A stretch of DNA of 12,850 nt from Fimadaptatus sp963928645 (GTDB taxonomy: Bacteria > Bacillota > Clostridia > Christensenellales > Aristaeellaceae): NCBI GenBank assembly GCA_963928645.1, contig CAWVGT010000126.1, forward strand, positions 1 to 12,850, read 5' to 3'. Shown one piece after another: positions 6,925 to 12,850 of this stretch. Every line of letters begins with the position of its first letter. Within the stretch, counting starts at the first letter, position 1. Position numbers and translations under genes: made by a program. Below the pieces are notes generated by a model. It saw only the letters and a list, made by a program, of their open reading frames with translations, was not told the DNA's origin and made no database searches.

Positions 6925-7099
6925 GCCAGACGGTGATATAAGTAGCGCTATTCGGGGGATGTGAGCCAGCTTATCGGAAAAGCGCCTATGCCGCGCAACA
7001 TGACTCGCCCCATGGCAATAAGCGCACCCCGCAAGTCTATTGCGTCACTAACCATATCAGAACCTCGAGCGCAGGTAATCCAATCCAACCGCCCGCCGC

Positions 7100-8020
7100 T
7101 CAAAACAGCATAGCCAGCGTACCCGCCGTGACCATGCCCAGCCCCAGCGCGCCGCGCCGGCTGAGCCGCTCGCCCAGCACAATGCGCGCAAACGCTATTG
7201 TCAGCAGTATGCTCAGCTTGTCGATTGCGACGACCGCGCCCGCGGGCCCGCGCTGCAGCGCGGCGTAATAGCACAGCCACGACGCGCCGGTCGCCACGCC
7301 CGACAGCGCCAGGAAAGCCCAGCTGCGCGCGTCTATGCCGCGCAGCTGGCGCTGAGCGCCGGTAACGAACACCATCGCCCACGCCATTGCCAGCACCACC
7401 ACCGCGCGCAGCGCCGTGCCCAGCGTCGAATCCACGCCCGTTATGCCGAGCTTGGCCAGTATCGCCTGCGCGCTGGCGAATGCCGCCGACAGCACGGCGT
7501 ACAGCAGCCAGCGCCCGGCGCGCGCGGGCTGCGCCACGTCCGCCGCGCCGCCGTCCGCCGCGCCGTCCGAACGCCCGTCGCAACCGCCGGCCGCCTGCGC
7601 CGCCGGGCGGCCGACCATCATCAGCGTGCCCACGCCTATCAGCGCTATGCCCAGCGCGTTGGCGATCGATATCTCCTCGCCCAGCAGCAGCGTCGCCAGC
7701 AGTATCGTCAGCACCGTGCTCGACTTGTCAATCGGCGTGACGCGGCTCACGTCGCCCAGCTGCAGCGCCCTAAAGTAGCACAGCCACGACGCGCCGGTCG
7801 CCACGCCCGACAGCGCCAGCAGCGCGGCCGAGCGCATGTCGAGCGCCGCCAGGCCCCGCTGCGCGCCGGTCACGTACACCATCAGCCACGCGAACGCCAG
7901 CACCACCACCGTGCGCAGCGCCGTGGCCAGGTTGGAGTCCACGCGGCGTATGCCGCACTTGGCCAATATCGCGGTCAGCCCGGCAAACGCCGCCGAGCCG
8001 CACGCCAGCGCGATCCACAT
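7100..8020 (-). CDS. EamA/DMT-family membrane transporter with duplicated halves
   Basis: This is a 306-residue integral membrane protein of the drug/metabolite transporter superfamily, which exports or imports small metabolites; the substrate cannot be told. Two EamA halves (about 1-137 and 170-306) are joined by a polar linker rich in Gly, Ala and Asp (138-169). The halves are unusually alike. With an offset of 169 residues I count about 71 identities in 107 positions (9-115), including SGVATGASWLCY in both, and a 44-base stretch of DNA is identical (7269-7312 and 7776-7819). Each half ends its conserved part with IDKxS...LGE, a family hallmark. The ATG at 8020 is preceded by GGGAG at 8 bases. 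No promoter is visible immediately upstream, so it may depend on read-through past the hairpin at 8050-8079. Confidence 0.93.
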   Translation of the reverse strand: MWIALACGSAAFAGLTAILAKCGIRRVDSNLATALRTVVVLAFAWLMVYVTGAQRGLAALDMRSAALLALSGVATGASWLCYFRALQLGDVSRVTPIDKSSTVLTILLATLLLGEEISIANALGIALIGVGTLMMVGRPAAQAAGGCDGRSDGAADGGAADVAQPARAGRWLLYAVLSAAFASAQAILAKLGITGVDSTLGTALRAVVVLAMAWAMVFVTGAQRQLRGIDARSWAFLALSGVATGASWLCYYAALQRGPAGAVVAIDKLSILLTIAFARIVLGERLSRRGALGLGMVTAGTLAMLF

Positions 8021-8049
8021 GTGCTCATCTCCCGCGCCCGCGCGCCAAA

Positions 8050-8079
8050 GCGGCGCCGCGCTGAGTCGCGCGGCGCCGC
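8050..8079 (-). terminator. Terminator-like hairpin after the DUF4342 operon
   Basis: GCGGCGCCGCGC (8050-8061) and its exact complement (8068-8079) form a 12-bp GC stem around the loop TGAGTC. On the minus strand CTTTGG follows. It lies between the DUF4342 gene stop at 8093 and the EamA start at 8020, so it probably separates the two transcripts, possibly incompletely. Confidence 0.65.
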
Positions 8080-8092
8080 CGGTTCAGCGGGC

Positions 8093-8662
8093 CTATTCTA
8101 CCGTGAACGAATCGTAGTCGTCGTCATTGTCCTTGGGCTTGGGGGCGTTGTAGGGGGCGCGGCGCTGCTTGTCGCCGCCGCCCATCTTGCTGCGCACGGT
8201 CTGCTCGGCGCCGCGGGCGTAGTCGCGTATGCGGCGGTCGCCCTCGGGATTGTGCGCGCGCTCTATGTGCACGCGGCAGCCGGTCAGGAACATCAGCACC
8301 ACGCTCAGCACCGCCAGGTGCGGCGCCATGAACGCCGCCACCAGCAGGTATATCACCGGCAGCCGCGCCACGGTCTCGGACGACTTCTCGATGACCAGCT
8401 TTATGCGCAGGCTCTTTATGAACAGCTCCACCACGTTGTCCCAGAAGCTCTTGCCGCGCTCGCCGGCATGCTCGCCGGCGGTCGGGGCCGCGCCCCGCGC
8501 GCCCGGCGCCGCCTCGCCGTAGAGCGCGCCGCTGCGCTCCAGCTCTATCAGCGCCTTGCCTATGTCGCCGTCGTTGCGGTCCAGCAGCGCCACCGCCTGC
8601 TCGTAAGTCAGGTTGGCCTTCTGCCGGAGGTACTCTATGTGCTTGATGTTGTAGGATGCCAT
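8093..8662 (-). CDS. UBA-like plus DUF4342 domain protein
   Basis: This is a 189-residue protein. Residues 5-44 (IKHIEYLRQKANLTYEQAVA, then LLDRNDGDIGKALIELE) look like a three-helix UBA/CUE-like domain. In bacteria this type of domain is known from elongation factor Ts and from DUF4342 proteins. Residues 73-136 match the DUF4342 pattern: a tryptophan start (SFWDNVVELF), KLVIEKSSETVARLPV, then a hydrophobic segment (about 103-128) and a closing strand VHIER. The C-terminal tail (137-189) is polar and ends in an acidic stretch, probably disordered. The ATG at 8662 follows AAGGGAG by 9 bases. It lies 41 bases after the related small gene 8704-8901 and is probably co-transcribed with it. The molecular role of DUF4342 is unknown; the hydrophobic segment suggests membrane association. 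Confidence 0.88.
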   Translation of the reverse strand: MASYNIKHIEYLRQKANLTYEQAVALLDRNDGDIGKALIELERSGALYGEAAPGARGAAPTAGEHAGERGKSFWDNVVELFIKSLRIKLVIEKSSETVARLPVIYLLVAAFMAPHLAVLSVVLMFLTGCRVHIERAHNPEGDRRIRDYARGAEQTVRSKMGGGDKQRRAPYNAPKPKDNDDDYDSFTVE

Positions 8663-8703
8663 GCCGATTTACTCCCTTCCTGGCCCATTCGGGCGCGCGA
8701 TGC

Positions 8704-8901
8704 TCAGATGTGGTCGCCAAACGATTCGTCGCGCTGCGCGCCGCAGCCGCGCTCTATGTGTACCGAGCAGCCGGTGACCAGCACCAGTATCGCGCTGAGC
8801 ACCGCGAGCTTGGGCGCTATCAGCGCCGCTATTGCCACGACTGCTATGTGCAGGTTGAGGTACGTCATGCCGTTTTTGACTATGACCAACCGGGTGTCCA
8901 T
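8704..8901 (-). CDS. Small DUF4342-like membrane protein
   Basis: This is a 65-residue protein. Residues 5-50 repeat the core of the neighbouring DUF4342 protein without its UBA-like part: LVIVKNGMTYLNL, a hydrophobic stretch (about 18-43) and LVTGCSVHIERG, compared with MFLTGCRVHIERA in the neighbour. AP(K/H)LAVLS is also shared. It is therefore probably a paralogue trimmed to the DUF4342 core. The ATG at 8901 follows GAGGAGG by 8 bases, a strong site. It is the first gene of a two-gene operon with its own promoter. The short charged tail ends in GDHI. Function is unknown; one membrane-spanning or membrane-dipping helix is likely. Confidence 0.87.
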   Translation of the reverse strand: MDTRLVIVKNGMTYLNLHIAVVAIAALIAPKLAVLSAILVLVTGCSVHIERGCGAQRDESFGDHI

Positions 8902-8945
8902 ATTGCAAGCCTCCTCGAATTTGCCGTATCGCTTTCGTTGGCGAT

Positions 8946-8951
8946 ATTATA
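8946..8951 (-). promoter_or_regulatory. -10 box of the DUF4342 operon
   Basis: On the minus strand GGTATAATAT contains a perfect TATAAT (8951-8946), 45 bases before the start codon at 8901. The -35 region (GTGCAA, 17 bases upstream) matches poorly. Confidence 0.6.
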
Positions 8952-9025
8952 CCGCGCCGAGGCCGGGCTTGCACGACAATACGCTTAGGCGCGCATTAGA
9001 AACCGATGAGAACTGGCTTGGCGTT

Positions 9026-9544
9026 TCACATCTTGGCGGCGGAGTAGCTCTCGCCCTTGGTATCGACGGCGATCGACTTTATGCGCTGCTCGGAAACCGG
9101 GCGATCCTGGAAGCCGGTGCGGGTCTGGGCGATGCGGTCGACCACGTCCATGCCGTCGGTCACGCGGCCGAACGCGGCGTACTGGCCGTCGAGGTGGGGC
9201 GCGTCGGCGTGCATTATGAAGAACTGGCTGCCGGCCGAGTTGGGGTTCATCGCGCGCGCCATCGACAGCACGCCGCGGGTGTGCTTGAGCGTGTTCTGCT
9301 TAAAGCCGTTGGCCGCGAACTCGCCCTTTATCGAATAGCCGGGGCCGCCCATGCCGTTGCCGTTGGGACAGCCGCCCTGTATCATGAAGCCCGCTATCAC
9401 GCGGTGGAATATCAGCCCGTCGTAAAAGCTCTTGCCCGCCAGCTCTACGAAGTTGGCCACGGTGTTGGGCGCGTACTCGGGGTAGAGCTCGGCGGTTATC
9501 ACGCCGCCGTCGTCCATCGTTATCGTCACTATCGGATTGCTCAT
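9026..9544 (-). CDS. Cytoplasmic cyclophilin-type peptidyl-prolyl isomerase
   Basis: Cyclophilins catalyse cis-trans isomerisation of X-Pro bonds during protein folding. The 172-residue product covers one complete bacterial-type domain with no signal peptide. Active-site residues are visible: FHR (46-48, catalytic R48), F53-M54-x-Q56 in GFMIQGG, GVLSMARAMNPNSAGSQFFI (91-110) and LDGQYAAFGRV (118-128). The Ala in place of the family's common Asn/Gly at MARA is normal for this group. The ATG at 9544 follows AGGAGG by 9 bases. It lies 54 bases after the lipoprotein cyclophilin and is its close paralogue (both share AELYPEYAPNTVANF), so tandem duplication is likely and the two are probably co-transcribed. 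Confidence 0.95.
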   Translation of the reverse strand: MSNPIVTITMDDGGVITAELYPEYAPNTVANFVELAGKSFYDGLIFHRVIAGFMIQGGCPNGNGMGGPGYSIKGEFAANGFKQNTLKHTRGVLSMARAMNPNSAGSQFFIMHADAPHLDGQYAAFGRVTDGMDVVDRIAQTRTGFQDRPVSEQRIKSIAVDTKGESYSAAKM

Positions 9545-9598
9545 GTCGATCTACCTCCTGAATGCTGGATATTCGCTGTGCTAGGGAGATGTATGCGT

Positions 9599-10234
9599 TC
9601 ACTGGAGCTTTTGCACGATATACTCCTGGCCGAAGGTCTCCACGCGTATCGAGGCGATCGTCTGATCGTTGATCGGCACGCTGCTGGAGTTGACGGCGAC
9701 CTTGGATATCTTGTCGGCGGCGGCGATGCTCTCGTCGTCGACCAGCGCGCCGAACGCGGCGTACTCGCCGTCCAGGTAATCGGGCGCGTCGGCCACGACT
9801 ATGAAGAACTGGCTGCCGGCCGAATCGAACTCGTCGGTGCGCGCCATCGACAGCACGCCCTTTACATGCTTGAGCGTGTTGCCCTCAAAGCCGTTGGAGG
9901 AGAACTCGCCGCTGATGGAGTAGTCCAGCTCATCGCGGCCCGCGGTCGAGGCCATGCCGGCCTGTATCACGAAGTCCTTTACGACGCGGTGGAACTTGAT
10001 GCCGTCGTAGAAGCCCGAGTTGGCCAGCTCGATGAAGTTGGCCACGGTGTTGGGCGCGTATTCGGGGTAGAGCTCGGCGGTCATGACCGCGCCGCTCTCC
10101 ATCGTGATCGTGGCCACGGGGTTCTGGGCGTCGGGATCGCGGGTGGGCGTGGCGTCGGTGCGCTCGAGCAGCGCGCAACCGCTCAGCCCCAGCGCCAGCG
10201 TCAGCGCCGTCATGATAAGCAGCAGTCTTTTCAT
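9599..10234 (-). CDS. Cyclophilin-type peptidyl-prolyl isomerase, lipoprotein
   Basis: This is a 211-residue secreted folding catalyst anchored outside the membrane. I chose the ATG at 10234 because GGGAG lies 8 bases upstream and because it opens a lipoprotein signal, MKRLLLIMTALTLALGLSGC; the lipobox LSGC places the lipidated cysteine at C20. A short Thr/Asp-rich linker (25-38) leads into a cyclophilin domain: FHRV (81-84, catalytic R83), DFVIQAG (87-93, where V replaces the usual M), GVLSMARTDEFDSAGSQFFI (126-145) and LDGEYAAFG (154-162). The last 45 residues are more polar than in the cytoplasmic paralogue. It may help fold exported proteins, as PrsA-like lipoproteins do; that role is inferred. 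It is the first gene of a probable two-gene unit with 9026-9544. Confidence 0.94.
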   Translation of the reverse strand: MKRLLLIMTALTLALGLSGCALLERTDATPTRDPDAQNPVATITMESGAVMTAELYPEYAPNTVANFIELANSGFYDGIKFHRVVKDFVIQAGMASTAGRDELDYSISGEFSSNGFEGNTLKHVKGVLSMARTDEFDSAGSQFFIVVADAPDYLDGEYAAFGALVDDESIAAADKISKVAVNSSSVPINDQTIASIRVETFGQEYIVQKLQ

Positions 10235-10289
10235 TGGCACAGCTCCCATCGGTATTGTTTTGCGGCGGCCAGCGCCGGCATACGCTGAC

Positions 10290-10295
10290 ATTATA
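10290..10295 (-). promoter_or_regulatory. -10 box of the cyclophilin operon
   Basis: On the minus strand GATATAATG holds a perfect TATAAT (10295-10290), 55 bases before the start at 10234. CTTTCA 18 bases further up is a weak -35 candidate. Confidence 0.6.
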
Positions 10296-10366
10296 TCGCT
10301 TTTCTATGGCGAATGAAAGGCGCAAATCAAAACTTGGGCAATAAATCTGCGCTCCCGGGCGGCGCG

Positions 10367-10924
10367 TCAGTCGTCGGGCGCGGGCACGTCGCGCGGCTCT
10401 ATGCGGTACACCGTGCGGTAGATAGCGTCGCGCGCGGCCTCAAAGCCGTCGCCCAGCGGCCGCGTGGCCATCAGGTACAGCCTGAGCGCGGGCCGGTCGG
10501 GCTCCAGCGGCGGCATGACGTAGTAGCGCTGATCCAGCTCAAAGCCGTGGCGCCGGTAGAACGCTATGCGCCGGCGCTCGATATCGCCGCGCGGCGGCTC
10601 GACCTCCAGCACGACCGGCGCGGCGTCGCGCGCAACATACTCGTCCAGCAGCCGCCCGCCCAGCCCCGCGCCGCGCAGGTCGGGCGATACGCAGAAGCTT
10701 TCGATAAAGCGCATGCCTCCAAACTCATGCGCGCAGATCAGGCCCGCGATGTCGCCGCGGGCGTCGGGCTGGATGTACAGCGCGTAGGTGGGCCAGTCGA
10801 GCATGCCGATCAGCGTCGCGCGGTCGCGGTATTCGCTGACCGGGAACGAGCGCTGTACCAATGCGTATGCGCGATCGAACAGCGCGCGCGGGGGCTTGTT
10901 TGTAAAATCATATCTCGTCATCAT
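10367..10924 (-). CDS. GNAT-family N-acetyltransferase
   Basis: GNAT enzymes transfer an acetyl group from acetyl-CoA to an amine; the acceptor here is unknown. From the ATG at 10924 the product has 185 residues. Residues 15-32 (LFDRAYALVQRSFPVSEY) are the usual first helix. Motif A is FIESFCVSPDLRGAGLGGRL (73-92), with RGAGLG for pyrophosphate binding of CoA. Motif B follows with VVLEVEPP (104-111) and AFYRRHGFELD (121-131). Start choice is uncertain: ATGs occur at 10933, 10924 and 10921, none with a good ribosome binding site; only a GGGG lies before 10933. The open frame continues to 11254, but that extension has a low-complexity, Arg/Ala-rich translation and is probably not coding. It appears to be a single-gene unit. 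Confidence 0.9.
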   Translation of the reverse strand: MMTRYDFTNKPPRALFDRAYALVQRSFPVSEYRDRATLIGMLDWPTYALYIQPDARGDIAGLICAHEFGGMRFIESFCVSPDLRGAGLGGRLLDEYVARDAAPVVLEVEPPRGDIERRRIAFYRRHGFELDQRYYVMPPLEPDRPALRLYLMATRPLGDGFEAARDAIYRTVYRIEPRDVPAPDD

Positions 10925-10939
10925 ATTGACCATTGTACC

Positions 10940-11318
10940 CCAAAACGGCGGCGCGCGTGTGGCGGCATCGTAAAGCCGCGGCAAAGCCGCGCATATGCCA
11001 AGCCGCGCCGCGACATGGCAGGAGCGCGGCGGCATGTCATGCGCGCGCGAAGCGGACGGCGCAGGCGAGCGCGGGCCGCTGCGCTCAGATATAGCGCGGC
11101 GGGCGACGTCGTAAAGCAGCACATCCATCCCTGGCCGCGCCGCACGCGTACATCCGCGGCGGGACGCCGCGCGCAAACCGAATCCCCGCCGCCGTGGCCA
11201 TGGCGCGAGCCTACCTGCGGCACAGCGGCCATGCCGGCCGCACCCCCGCGCCAATCGCCCGACAGCGCGCAGTTTTATCAGAATGGGGCTTTAAATCGAC
11301 ACGGATTTGATGTACAAT
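10940..11318. other. Long intergenic stretch without a supported gene
   Basis: This very GC-rich gap separates divergent genes. Open frames are present on both strands but translate to Arg/Ala-rich low-complexity protein with no start signal. Short inverted repeats such as GCCGCGC (11002-11008) with GCGCGGC (11024-11030) are visible. I see no tRNA, no long repeat related to the three arrays and no convincing gene. Confidence 0.5.
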
Positions 11319-11320
11319 TA

Positions 11321-11329
11321 TGCTATACT
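11321..11329 (+). promoter_or_regulatory. Extended -10 promoter of the mannitol-dehydrogenase-family gene
   Basis: TGC followed by TATACT (11324-11329) fits an extended -10 element (TGnTATAAT-like) in a locally AT-rich stretch. No good -35 is seen, which extended -10 promoters tolerate. The leader to the ATG at 11422 would be about 85 bases. Confidence 0.55.
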
Positions 11330-11341
11330 CTATCAAGCACT

Positions 11342-11382
11342 GACGCCGGGTGCGGCGTCGCCGCGGCCCTTGGAGAGGGGCC
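11342..11382 (+). promoter_or_regulatory. Two hairpins in the leader of the downstream gene
   Basis: GACGCC (11342-11347) pairs with GGCGTC (11354-11359), and GGCCC (11365-11369) pairs with GGGCC (11378-11382), followed by TAAAAAAC. They lie in the predicted leader, between the promoter and the start codon. They do not match a riboswitch class I know. Confidence 0.4.
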
Positions 11383-11421
11383 TAAAAAACTACTACTAAA
11401 CATCATCGCGAGGTAATGGCA

Positions 11422-12850
11422 ATGAAGCTCAAACTCAATGCGCTGGGCTGCGGCTGCTGGGCCGAGCAGGGTTACAGCCTGCCCAAGTTCGACATCGACG
11501 CAATGCGCGCGCAGACCGCGGCCGCGCCCGAGTGGCTGCACTTTGGCGCGGGCAACATATTCCGGGCGTTCCCCGCGGCGCTGGATCAGGCGCTGCTGGA
11601 AAACGGCCAGGCAAAGACCGGCATAGTGGTGTGCGAGGGCTTTGACGGCGAGATAATCGACAAGGCGTATCAGCCGTTTGACAACCTGAGCCTGCTGGTA
11701 GTGCTGCGCGCCGACGGCACGATCGAAAAGCGCGTGATAGCCTCGGTCGCCGAGTCGCTCAGGATAGACGGCGCCCGGCCCGCGGACTGGGCGCGCACCT
11801 GCGATATATTCCGCAATCCGTCGCTCAGGATGGCCAGCTTTACGATAACCGAAAAGGGCTACGCGATAACCGCGCCCGACGGCTCCACGCTGCGCTATGT
11901 CAAGGCCGACATGGAGGCCGGCCCGGATAAATGCGGCTCGCTCATGGGCATGGTAACGGCGCTGCTGCTGGAGCGCTTCAAGGCCGGCGCATACCCGATA
12001 GCGATGGTCTCGATGGACAACTGCTCGCACAACGGCGAGAAGCTGCGCGCGGCGGTGCTGGCGATGGCGGGCGCGTGGCGCGAGAAGGGCTTTGTGGGCG
12101 ACGACTTCGTCGGCTATGTCAGCGACACGGCGCGCGTTTCGTTCCCGTGGTCGATGATAGACAAGATCACCCCGCGCCCCGACGCCAAGGTCGCCCAGAT
12201 GCTGCGCGACTCGGGCTATGAGGACGCCGACACGATAATCACCGCCAAGAAGACCTACACCGCCTCGTTCGTAAACGCCGAGCAGGCGCAGTACCTGGTG
12301 ATCGAAGACTCGTTCCCGGCGGGCCGGCCGGCGCTGGAGCACGCGGGCGTGTACTTCGTCAGCCGCGACACCGTAAACAACGTGGAGAAGATGAAGGTGT
12401 GCACCTGCCTCAACCCGCTGCACACCTGCCTGGCGATACTGGGCTGCCTGCTGCGCATGGACACAATCGCGCAGGAGATGACCGACGCCGACCTCAAGGC
12501 GCTGGTCGAGCGCGTGGGCTATGTCGAGGGCCTGCCGGTCGTCGTCGACCCGGGCATAATCAAGCCGCGCGACTTCCTGAACGACGTGCTGACGATACGC
12601 CTGCCCAACGTGTTCATGCCTGACACGCCTCAGCGCATAGCCACCGACACTTCTCAGAAGCTGTCGATACGCTTTGGCGAGACCATCAAGGAATACATCC
12701 GCCGCGGCATGGATCTGAGCACGCTCAAGGGCATAAAGTTTGTGCTGGCCGCATACCTGCGCTACGTGATGGCGATAGCCGACGATGGCAAGCCGTTCGA
12801 GTGCAGCCCCGATCCGCTGCTGGAGCAGCTCCAGGCACAGCTCAAGGGCA
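11422..12850 (+). CDS. Mannitol dehydrogenase / fructuronate reductase family oxidoreductase (3' end cut off)
   Basis: This is a polyol-specific long-chain dehydrogenase that interconverts a hexonate or hexitol and its keto form using NAD(P)H. Mannitol dehydrogenase, mannonate oxidoreductase (UxuB) and altronate oxidoreductase (UxaB) are the known members. The first 476 residues are in the window. The Rossmann start is WLHFGAGNIFRAF (38-50), followed by MVSMDNCSHNG (195-205), VSFPWSMIDKITPRP (239-253) and the catalytic signature K-x5-N-x2-H (K325, N331, H334, in KVCTCLNPLH). The ATG at 11422 follows GAGG by 8 bases, whereas the ATG at 11416 is too close. Family members are usually around 480-540 residues, so little should be missing. 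The substrate cannot be fixed from this; no uronate or mannitol uptake gene is in view. Confidence 0.93.
   Translation, partial: MKLKLNALGCGCWAEQGYSLPKFDIDAMRAQTAAAPEWLHFGAGNIFRAFPAALDQALLENGQAKTGIVVCEGFDGEIIDKAYQPFDNLSLLVVLRADGTIEKRVIASVAESLRIDGARPADWARTCDIFRNPSLRMASFTITEKGYAITAPDGSTLRYVKADMEAGPDKCGSLMGMVTALLLERFKAGAYPIAMVSMDNCSHNGEKLRAAVLAMAGAWREKGFVGDDFVGYVSDTARVSFPWSMIDKITPRPDAKVAQMLRDSGYEDADTIITAKKTYTASFVNAEQAQYLVIEDSFPAGRPALEHAGVYFVSRDTVNNVEKMKVCTCLNPLHTCLAILGCLLRMDTIAQEMTDADLKALVERVGYVEGLPVVVDPGIIKPRDFLNDVLTIRLPNVFMPDTPQRIATDTSQKLSIRFGETIKEYIRRGMDLSTLKGIKFVLAAYLRYVMAIADDGKPFECSPDPLLEQLQAQLKG

Larger units (their letters stand above)
6265..7040. repeat. Array of 173-bp tandem repeats with GC hairpins
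   Basis: GC-rich hairpins recur with left arms at 6368, 6541, 6714 and 6887, each exactly 173 bases apart. A second landmark, CATGGC/TATGGC, falls at 6321, 6494 and 6667, again 173 apart. Units 2 and 3 are nearly identical, while units 1 and 4 have drifted considerably but kept length. A fifth unit without a hairpin is recognisable from CAGCTTATCGG (6795, then 6967) and ends near 7040. Each unit also carries GGGTGATTCGAGTT-like and GCGCAGCACGG-like blocks. The array fills the 884-base gap between convergent genes, and no frame is open across units since 173 is not a multiple of three. It is probably non-coding. Confidence 0.92.

Noticed and set aside
6265..7040. CRISPR array
   Set aside because: Units are 173 bases and repeated over their whole length, without short repeats alternating with unique spacers. 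No cas gene is present.
8021..10288. A 755-residue plus-strand open frame over the DUF4342 and cyclophilin genes
   Set aside because: The minus strand holds recognisable proteins with good ribosome binding sites over the same span. The plus frame is low-complexity and has none.
11365..11400. Hairpin plus AAAAAACTA tail resembling a preQ1-I riboswitch
   Set aside because: Only the A-rich tail is similar; the loop lacks the conserved C-rich pairing segment and the downstream gene is not related to queuosine.

Overview
The window is GC-rich bacterial chromosome, probably from a high-GC, uncultured-type Clostridia/Bacillota lineage. I infer this from the gene types (a YHGS-type conserved hypothetical, a LysA with YAGKAF at the lysine site, a PBP5-like carboxypeptidase, DUF4342 proteins, paired cyclophilins), from strong GGAGG-type ribosome binding sites, and from a marked preference for the Ile codon ATA despite the high GC. 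No species can be named from sequence alone. There are no rRNA or tRNA genes, no IS elements and no CRISPR array.

Layout. The 3' end of an unidentified plus-strand gene (1-66) faces a conserved hypothetical on the minus strand (188-739) across a perfect 16-bp hairpin. An intergenic block with a ~110-bp repeat (about 850-1060) precedes lysA (1156-2457, minus), which has its own promoter and terminator. A 1.2-kb intergenic block then carries four tandem ~222-bp units separated by GC-rich hairpins. A secreted D,D-carboxypeptidase (3667-4881, minus) and a URO-D/corrinoid-methyltransferase-like gene (5145-6215, plus) diverge from about 4882-5144. Between that plus-strand gene and a convergent EamA transporter (7100-8020, minus) lies a third array of 173-bp units, each with a GC-rich hairpin and a 12-nt loop. 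Further right, all on the minus strand, are a two-gene DUF4342 operon (8093-8901), two tandem cyclophilins of which one is a lipoprotein (9026-10234), and a GNAT acetyltransferase (10367-10924). After a 490-bp gap a plus-strand mannitol-dehydrogenase-family gene starts at 11422 and runs off the end.

The genes are mostly ordinary housekeeping or accessory functions: lysine/peptidoglycan precursor supply, peptidoglycan trimming, protein folding, metabolite transport and sugar-acid or polyol oxidoreduction. They form short transcription units rather than one pathway. The unusual part is the intergenic DNA. Three separate tandem arrays with different sequences occur within 7 kb. In the two larger ones the unit length is held almost exactly, and each unit keeps a GC-rich hairpin around a 12-nt loop while its sequence drifts. 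These arrays are the best candidate for something undescribed, either a structured RNA or a structured DNA repeat.
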